Shown one piece after another: positions 58,276-64,000 of a DNA stretch of 64,000 nt. The translations under genes were made by a program, and so were the position numbers. The stretch lies in assembly GCA_903847205.1 (NCBI GenBank), contig CAINDA010000044.1, positions 62,001-126,000 on the forward strand, in the 5' to 3' direction. The notes under the pieces were generated by a model, which saw only the letters and a program-made list of their open reading frames with translations, did not search any database and was not told the origin of the DNA. How positions within the stretch are numbered: the first letter of the stretch is position 1; each line of letters opens with the position of its first letter. Source of the stretch: an uncultured Bacteroidota bacterium. Its GTDB lineage: Bacteria > Bacteroidota > Bacteroidia > 2-12-FULL-35-15.

Positions 58276-58558
58276 GGTAAACATAAGCCCGTTTATGATA
58301 AACGTAAGTACGTTTGTGGTAAACGTAAGTACTCTTGTGATAAACGTAAGTACTCTTGTGATAAACGTAAGTGCTCTTGTGATAAACGTAAGTACTCTTG
58401 TGATAAAAGTAAACCAGTTTATGATAAACATAAGCACGTTTGTGATAAAAGTAAACCCTTTTATAATAAACGTAAGCACGTTTGTGATAAAAGTAAACCG
58501 GTTGGTGATAAACATAGATACGTTTGTGACAAAAGTAAACCGGTTTGTAATAAACGGG
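58276..58558. repeat. 21-bp tandem array, 13 copies plus a partial
   Basis: Thirteen contiguous 21-base units from 58276 to 58548 and a 10-base partial, consensus gataaacgtaagtactcttg plus t. Copies 3-6 are nearly identical; copies 7-13 alternate between two variants (gataaaagtaaacc-type and gataaacataagcacg-type), a 42-base higher-order unit. Within units acgttt and aaacgt form small palindromes. Since 21 is a multiple of three, frames stay open on both strands, yielding heptad peptides such as CDKRKYS or FITRVLT; I regard these as by-products. No spacers, so not CRISPR. The 480-base gap 58119-58598 holds nothing else but the stem at 58213. Confidence 0.92.
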
Positions 58559-58598
58559 ATTCTGTTCAAGATTTGAGAAGAGAGTATAAAGAAGCCGT

Positions 58599-60437
58599 CT
58601 AAATTATCCCAAACAAGGATTTCCCTTTTACTCCCATAGCATCCACACGTTTTTCAATTGCGGGATCTTTAATTAAAGGCGGAGCATGATGAGGTTTTAT
58701 GCGGGCATCAATAACCAGAGAGCCTCTGCATCCCCAGTGTTTGTTTTCGATAAAGCTGGCAATGCCATGAATATCATTAGAAGGATTGCTTCGTGTAAAC
58801 GTTACCCAAAGGAAATTATTTAAGCTTTGAGAAACAAAATCGCTGTTGTCGCAGATTATAATTAAGGGGAAGGGATTTAAAAGTTCAAAGTTTAAAGTTA
58901 AAAGTTGGCTGAGGTTTTGAATTTGTGATTCTGATGCGGCTTGATCGGTATATTTAAGTCCTTCGATGGCAATAACGCCGGGCATTACCAGTTTTGGATT
59001 ATGGAAGCCTTCGGGGAGATTTATTTCTGGTAATTCGGTTCCAAGTTCTCTTAATTTATTTCCGGCAGCAGCAATTACCACTTTGCTTCCGCTGTTTAAA
59101 CCGGAACCGCTGTAATCTAAGGTATCAATTGTAGTACGGGTATAAAAGTGCAAATCTCTTGTAAAGTCAACCCGTTCAAGCACATGTTTGAAATAAGCAG
59201 CAATGTCATGGGTTGTTAATTTCGGATTGTCTTCTCCTGCAGTGATGAAAAGATATTTAGCCAGACTTAACTGTCCGGAGCCGAGTATATGATTTGCTAT
59301 GGTAAGTATTTCCTGGGGCTTGCGCTCCTTATTATAAGGGGTGTAACGCTCACTGCCGATGGTCAGCAGTAAAGGATGAACACCTGCTGCATCAACAGCA
59401 TTTATTTCAATTAATCCCGGAATTTCTTTTGGGATTGCAGTGCCTGTAATTTCATGAATCAATGCGCCGAAGCTGGTATCTTCCTGCGGAGGCCGGCCCA
59501 CAACGGTAAATGGCCATATTGCATTATTACGGTGAAATACTTTGTGAACCCGCATTACAGGGAAATTATGTTTTAAGCTGTAATAACCTAAATGGTCGCC
59601 GAAAGGGCCTTCGGGTTTTGTTTCATTCGGATACAGTTCTCCTGTAATCACAAAATCCGCATCAGATGCGATGCAGAAGCCCTCATCATAAGTATATCTG
59701 ATTCTTCTGTTCCCCAATGCCCCGGCAAATGTCAGTTCGCTCATGCCTTCAGGCAAAGGCATCACTGCGCCTAATGTAAGCGAAGGCGGCCCGCCCACAA
59801 AAATGCTGACTTTAAGGGGCTGACCTTTTGCATCTGCTTTTGACTGGTGTACCCCGATACCGCGGTGCAACTGGTAGTGAAGTCCTATTTCTTTATCAGG
59901 AATATAGTTATTGCCGCTCAGCTGAATCCTATACATTCCTAAATTAGAATTCATAACGCCGGGTTTATCAATGTCTTCGGAATATACAATAGGAAGTGTG
60001 ATAAACGCGCCCCCATCATCCGGCCAGCATTTAATCTGCGGAAGCTCGGAAATTTTAATTTGGTTTTGTAAAACAGGATTATTAAAATTCGATTTTTTTG
60101 GCAGAGCCGAAAAAGCAGTAAGCGCTGTATCGGCATATTTTAATGGATGTTTAAGTGCTTCGAGGGGATTATTTTTTAAATCGATGAGTGTTTTTATTTT
60201 TTCGATGCTGTCTCTGAAAATAAATTTGCTGCGTTCTAAAGTCCCATATAAATTGGATGCTGCTTTGAATTTACAGTCTTTAATATTTTCAAACAACAGC
60301 GCAGGCCCGCCGTTTTCAAACACCCGGAGATGTATCGCAGCCATTTCTAATTCAGAGCTCACTTCTTCTTTGATGCGGATGAGATGTCCGTGTTTTTCTA
60401 AATCAACGATACATTCCTGTGTGCTCTTATATCCCAT
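58599..60437 (-). CDS. UbiD family (prenylated-FMN dependent) decarboxylase, 612 aa
   Basis: Non-oxidative decarboxylase of the UbiD family. The catalytic set appears intact: Arg170 in GMYRIQLSG, Glu276 and Asp281 in EGPFGDHLGYY, with the metal/prFMN neighbourhood HYQLHRGIGVHQ near 187-198. Length of 612 aa, longer than E. coli UbiD, fits the form many Bacteroidota annotate as menaquinone-biosynthesis decarboxylase; the actual substrate is uncertain. No ubiX (flavin prenyltransferase) gene is nearby. Preceded upstream by a palindrome at 60529. Confidence 0.9.
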   Translation of the reverse strand: MGYKSTQECIVDLEKHGHLIRIKEEVSSELEMAAIHLRVFENGGPALLFENIKDCKFKAASNLYGTLERSKFIFRDSIEKIKTLIDLKNNPLEALKHPLKYADTALTAFSALPKKSNFNNPVLQNQIKISELPQIKCWPDDGGAFITLPIVYSEDIDKPGVMNSNLGMYRIQLSGNNYIPDKEIGLHYQLHRGIGVHQSKADAKGQPLKVSIFVGGPPSLTLGAVMPLPEGMSELTFAGALGNRRIRYTYDEGFCIASDADFVITGELYPNETKPEGPFGDHLGYYSLKHNFPVMRVHKVFHRNNAIWPFTVVGRPPQEDTSFGALIHEITGTAIPKEIPGLIEINAVDAAGVHPLLLTIGSERYTPYNKERKPQEILTIANHILGSGQLSLAKYLFITAGEDNPKLTTHDIAAYFKHVLERVDFTRDLHFYTRTTIDTLDYSGSGLNSGSKVVIAAAGNKLRELGTELPEINLPEGFHNPKLVMPGVIAIEGLKYTDQAASESQIQNLSQLLTLNFELLNPFPLIIICDNSDFVSQSLNNFLWVTFTRSNPSNDIHGIASFIENKHWGCRGSLVIDARIKPHHAPPLIKDPAIEKRVDAMGVKGKSLFGII

Positions 60438-60528
60438 AAAAAACTCAAAACAAATTTGTTAAACAAGGCTGGCGAAGGTGTTTCACTCTTGCCGATTATT
60501 AGACATCCTTATTCAGCTGTTTGCTTCA

Positions 60529-60561
60529 AGACCTGTCAGGTTTTAAAAACCTGACAGGTCT
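60529..60561. repeat. Perfect palindrome, 16-base arms (copy 2)
   Basis: Identical over 33 bases to 49959-49991, and sharing the preceding a and the following aaata. It sits between the M1 peptidase stop (60590) and the UbiD start (60437), so on the minus strand it follows the M1 gene. Confidence 0.9.
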
Positions 60562-60589
60562 AAATAAGGGATTTTGTGATATACCCCAA

Positions 60590-63034
60590 TTAATGCGTTA
60601 CCATAAATTTAGATTTTGCAACAGCAGCATCTTTCACTTTTATAGTAATAAAATACACCCCGCTGCTGTATCCGGCAGTATTGATGTTTACAGTATTCTG
60701 CTGATTTAATTTTTCAGTATAGATATTTTTTCCTGCAGCATTGATAACTGTTAAAACTGAATTAGCTGATATCTTCAGCGATGATGCCGCCAGATCAATT
60801 GTAATCATTCCATTTGAAGGATTCGGAAACACTTTAATTTCGGGCAGTACAGAAGCTTCCATTTTATTTTGAATACCCATTGAAGGGTCTTTCATAGCAA
60901 ACACATATTCACCTGCTTTTAATGAATCTATAATAACAGCGCCATGTTTATCGGTACTGTTGCCCTGATTATTTTTAGTATAGTATGGAAATATATTCCA
61001 ATCGGAAGCTGCATTTCTGCGATACATCAATACAAGGCTGTCTTCTGAAGCAGTGATTAAATCATTATCAAGCCATAGGTTTCCTGAAAAGCTTGAAGTA
61101 CGCCCGTCATAAAAGATAGTTGCTTTTGCTTTAAAGCTTGCCGGCATTATTCCATCCACTTTCCAATAATGATTCGGCGATAAACGATAAGGCCTGCAGC
61201 AGGTTTTGAAACCATCAGGTGCGGTATAATTATGCTCCACCCTCACAAAAGCTGAATCGGTAATACTCGAAACCGAAAGACTCATTTTTGCATTTGCAAA
61301 ATTGTGAGTACCTGTTGTTTTTATTTTTTGAAATTCGGGAGCAATCGCGTGGCTGATTTTTTCACCCATGTTTACTGCCGTAAATACAGGCTTGAAAGGG
61401 ACAGTAAAATTAAAAGAAGCATTCGCTCCTGACATTACAAACTTTTGTGTCTGCTCTGTCCAATCGGCTTTTTTAAAAGTTATTTCAAGAGGCACGTTAG
61501 TAAAATAATTCGGGGCACCGGTTAATTTTTGTTTTACATAAACGGTAACATTATAATTATTTCCGTTCTGAACTGCCACTGTTGAATCTATTGAAAAATG
61601 AGGCCATCCCGGGTTAAACACCCAATTGTTAAAAAAATTAGTCATGTTAATACCGCTAGCTGCTGTAAGTGCATCTCTGAAATCTGCGCTGGAAACATCT
61701 GTATAATGATGCTGCGCTAAATATGATTTAAGGGAATAAAAAAACAAACTGTCGCCCATATAACCTCTCATGGTATGAGACACATCTGCACCTTTGTTAT
61801 ACACATGATCGCCGTAAGTATAAGTACCTGGGATATTTGAAAGCGTTAAATAACCTCCTTCTTTTACATGCAGAAAATGTAAATTATCTTCGTGATTAGT
61901 TCTTGCTGCCGCTAAATAATTTGAATAGCCGCTCAATCCTTCTGTAAATAAAAATTCGCAGTAATGCGCCCAGCCTTCGTTAAGCCACATATCTTCCTGA
62001 GTACGGCAGGTTGCTAAATCGCCGAACCAGTGATGTGATAATTCATGGGCATATACGGTTTGATAATTTAATGTGCCGTCCGATAATGCAATGGGGTACG
62101 ATATATTGGTTGCATGCTCCATAGCTCCTGAAGTGAAAGGCACCATGCTGTAGCCGACACGGTTCCATAAATAAGGGCCGAAATGATTTTCAAAAACAGA
62201 GATTGCAAGATTTAAATTGACGAATGAATTTTTTACCGCTGTTGTATCTGTCGGCAAAGCAGCAATAATAATAGGGATGCTGCCATTCATACTGCTGTAG
62301 GTTTGGTTAATCTGCGCGTAATTGGCAACAGCTACACATGCAAGATAACTCGGTATCTGTTCACGCATAATCCACCTGCGCATTCGGTTTCCATTATTGT
62401 CAGTAGTATCATGAGCAAGATAACCATTGCAGTAGGAAGTTTTTCCGTTGTTGGTTGTGATATTAAATTCATACGAAGAACGCTCAACAAAATTATCGAA
62501 ACATGGAAACCATACCCGCCCGTAAGTATGCGGGTTTGCCCCGAAGCCGACTCCTAAATTATAAGCGTAACCGCTGTCGAAATAAAAACCTCCCCAGCCG
62601 GTTGCATCAATCTGCGGTGTGCCGTGATAATAAACGGCTAAGGTTAAAGTATCATTTGTATTATATGCTGCGGGCAGATTTACTTTAAGAAGGGTATCAT
62701 TGTAAGAATAGGTAACAATTGATCCTCCAAGCATTATAGAATCCACCGTTAGTTTCAACAGATCTAAATTCAGTTTATTCACTCCGTTAATTTTCGGTGT
62801 AAATTTTATCTGTGTATTGCCGCTGATTATTTTCCCTGTAAAATCTGTAATATTCAAATTGATTGTATAATTCAAAATATTAACAGTATCGCTGCGCATG
62901 TTGGAAGCCTGCGCCTGAGAAACCTGAGGGTGTGATTTTTTTTGAGAAGAAGAATGAGTTTTTCCAATTGGATCCTGCGCCTGTGTTCCGCAGATTATAA
63001 ATGTGAAAACAAGAATGAATATAATTTTTTTCAT
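60590..63034 (-). CDS. Secreted M1 family metallopeptidase with T9SS type A tail
   Basis: Zinc aminopeptidase-like enzyme exported by T9SS. Signal peptide (1-19), an N-terminal beta domain, the exopeptidase motif GAMEH (303-307), the zinc site HELSHH (330-335) with third ligand Glu353 in LNEGWAHY, and a C-terminal sorting domain: IKVFPNPSNGMITIDL, VINAAGKNIYTEKL and SGVYFITIKVKDA. At 814 aa it lacks the ERAP-type C-terminal helical domain. It would digest extracellular peptides. Confidence 0.93.
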   Translation of the reverse strand: MKKIIFILVFTFIICGTQAQDPIGKTHSSSQKKSHPQVSQAQASNMRSDTVNILNYTINLNITDFTGKIISGNTQIKFTPKINGVNKLNLDLLKLTVDSIMLGGSIVTYSYNDTLLKVNLPAAYNTNDTLTLAVYYHGTPQIDATGWGGFYFDSGYAYNLGVGFGANPHTYGRVWFPCFDNFVERSSYEFNITTNNGKTSYCNGYLAHDTTDNNGNRMRRWIMREQIPSYLACVAVANYAQINQTYSSMNGSIPIIIAALPTDTTAVKNSFVNLNLAISVFENHFGPYLWNRVGYSMVPFTSGAMEHATNISYPIALSDGTLNYQTVYAHELSHHWFGDLATCRTQEDMWLNEGWAHYCEFLFTEGLSGYSNYLAAARTNHEDNLHFLHVKEGGYLTLSNIPGTYTYGDHVYNKGADVSHTMRGYMGDSLFFYSLKSYLAQHHYTDVSSADFRDALTAASGINMTNFFNNWVFNPGWPHFSIDSTVAVQNGNNYNVTVYVKQKLTGAPNYFTNVPLEITFKKADWTEQTQKFVMSGANASFNFTVPFKPVFTAVNMGEKISHAIAPEFQKIKTTGTHNFANAKMSLSVSSITDSAFVRVEHNYTAPDGFKTCCRPYRLSPNHYWKVDGIMPASFKAKATIFYDGRTSSFSGNLWLDNDLITASEDSLVLMYRRNAASDWNIFPYYTKNNQGNSTDKHGAVIIDSLKAGEYVFAMKDPSMGIQNKMEASVLPEIKVFPNPSNGMITIDLAASSLKISANSVLTVINAAGKNIYTEKLNQQNTVNINTAGYSSGVYFITIKVKDAAVAKSKFMVTH

Positions 63035-63083
63035 AATGATAAAACAGTTGTGGTTTAGGCAGACAGCTTCAGGCGGACTATTT

Positions 63084-63551
63084 TTAAAGACCTTTCACTT
63101 TTTTAAATTCGAATTCTTTCCTGGAAGCTTTTCCCGACTTAATCCCTTCCACGTGAGCAGAAAGGGAATCACTTGACCGTTTAATATAAATTATACGCTT
63201 TGGAAAATCATGTTCCAGGTTTTCAAAAACAACAGAATCTTTATCACTCTTAATTAATTTGAATGCAATCGGGCCTGAAATTTCCGGTACAACAGCTACG
63301 TAAAACAGGCTGCCGTTTTTAATTTCCATTTTAATTTCTTCGGCAAACATAGTATCTCTATTTGAAAGCACTCCCCCGAAACCATGCATTAAATTTTCAT
63401 TTACCGGTTTCCATTCTTCAAAAGTCTGCATACCTCCATAGTCGCCTTCCCATCGGCCTTCCAGCCAATGAAACTGTTTCATATCAGTATTTACTCTGTT
63501 ACAGCCGGCAGACAAAAGTACCGCCGTAAAAATTATACTGAATTTTTTCAT
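63084..63551 (-). CDS. DUF6265-like lipoprotein, 155 aa
   Basis: Lipobox at residue 17 (LLSAGCNRV), then the beta-barrel-like pattern of DUF6265: MKQFHWLEGRWEGDYGG, FEEWKPVNENLMHGFGGVL, VVFENLEHDFPKRIIYIKR. Probably a periplasmic or surface lipocalin-like protein. Function unknown. It lies 49 bases upstream of the M1 peptidase start and may share its transcript. Confidence 0.75.
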   Translation of the reverse strand: MKKFSIIFTAVLLSAGCNRVNTDMKQFHWLEGRWEGDYGGMQTFEEWKPVNENLMHGFGGVLSNRDTMFAEEIKMEIKNGSLFYVAVVPEISGPIAFKLIKSDKDSVVFENLEHDFPKRIIYIKRSSDSLSAHVEGIKSGKASRKEFEFKKVKGL

Positions 63552-63652
63552 TTAATAATTGTTAGCGCCGCTGTCAGCGGATTTTAAAAAATCGAACCCT
63601 GAAACCAATGACTTAATTATAAAAAAACAATCAGACTTTTTTCAGGACAGTA

Positions 63653-64000
63653 TTATGATTTTGCTTCTTCAAACATTTCCTGCATAGCACCTAAATAATA
63701 GGCATCCCAGCCGTCTGAAATACTATTCAGCGACTTTTCTGGAACATCTTCATGAAGCAATTCAATAATAGTATTTTTTCCTTTTGCTTTAAGTGTGAAT
63801 GTTACTTTCGACGGACTCAGCCATTGATCGTACGACCATTCCTGCACCAATTTTTTATTTTTCACAACTTCTAAATTTTTACCGAACATCTGTCCGCCCC
63901 AGAGAGAAAAATCTGCACCTACCTGGGCGCTCATTTTAGCTTCGTCACCAGACCAATGCTGGATAAGATCAGGGTTTACCAATGCTTCAAATACCTCTTC
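63653..64000 (-). CDS. SRPBCC (AHSA1-like) domain protein, 5' end cut by window
   Basis: The frame stays open to base 64000, so the N-terminus lies outside the window. The visible part has EEVFEALVNPDLIQHWSGDE, FSLWGGQMFGKNLEV, QEWSYDQWLSPSKVTFTL, IELLHEDVPEKS and a C-terminal helix DGWDAYYLGAMQEMFEE, typical of the Activator-of-Hsp90-homologue START-like family. These bind hydrophobic ligands or act in stress responses; the role here is unknown. Confidence 0.85.
   Translation of the reverse strand, partial: EEVFEALVNPDLIQHWSGDEAKMSAQVGADFSLWGGQMFGKNLEVVKNKKLVQEWSYDQWLSPSKVTFTLKAKGKNTIIELLHEDVPEKSLNSISDGWDAYYLGAMQEMFEEAKS

Noticed and set aside
58276-58558. CRISPR array
   Set aside because: Repeat units are directly contiguous with no unique spacers, and no cas gene is in the window.
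58228-58602. Three long frames (two plus, one minus) across the 21-bp array
   Set aside because: A 21-base period leaves several frames open at once, giving heptads such as CDKRKYS and FITRVLT. No flanking domain supports any of them, though the plus frame from 58234 cannot be fully excluded.

Overview
The window reads as chromosomal DNA of a free-living member of the Bacteroidota. The sequence signs are an A+T-rich base composition, several -7 promoter boxes of the form TAnnTTTG with few Shine-Dalgarno sites, type IX secretion (T9SS) sorting domains of both type A and type B, a T9SS plug protein (DUF5103), TonB-dependent receptors with carboxypeptidase-like N-terminal domains, a TonB receptor/DUF4249 pair, and PD40-OmpA proteins. 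I cannot place it below phylum. No rRNA or tRNA gene, phage, transposase or CRISPR array was seen.

Layout. 1-9100: the end of a Cys-rich gene, then minus-strand surface proteins: a 1718-residue collagen-like/head-repeat protein, a beta-barrel, a T9SS cargo and a PD40-OmpA protein. 9100-24700: a lipid kinase, outer-membrane receptor, radical SAM protein, hydrolase, an Rrf2 regulator followed by an operator-like promoter, a possible Cys-rich leader peptide and a phasin-like protein, a sortilin-like BNR protein, a LolA-like protein, a GH3 enzyme, a deoxyhypusine-synthase homologue, an ECF sigma factor and a small conserved-looking protein. 24700-31800: a minus-strand run hutI - AAA ATPase - TOPRIM-like protein - ftcD - membrane patatin. 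The ATPase/TOPRIM pair separates two enzymes of histidine degradation and is the best candidate for a little-described (defence-like) system. 31900-43700: TonB receptor plus DUF4249 lipoprotein, chorismate synthase, AsmA-like protein, a second PD40-OmpA protein, and a DUF983 gene with two paralogous small genes. 43700-52500: GT-C-like membrane protein, MazG, a PagL-like deacylase, DUF2807 lipoprotein overlapping an LTA-synthase-like enzyme, the T9SS plug protein, ApaG and a Nudix hydrolase. 52500-64000: hydrolase, a large T9SS type B protein, an M16-like protein without its zinc motif, a 21-bp tandem array, a UbiD decarboxylase, an M1 peptidase with T9SS tail, and two small genes, the last cut by the window edge.

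Most genes fit envelope biology: secreted T9SS cargo, receptors and barrels, OmpA-type peptidoglycan anchors, lipid A and polyol-phosphate chemistry. The metabolic genes (histidine to glutamate, chorismate, a UbiD-type decarboxylation, nucleotide clean-up) are scattered singly or in short operons. Three near-identical palindromes (39229, 49959, 60529) and several other inverted repeats lie between genes. Functions are assigned from motifs and family knowledge by eye; no database search was run.
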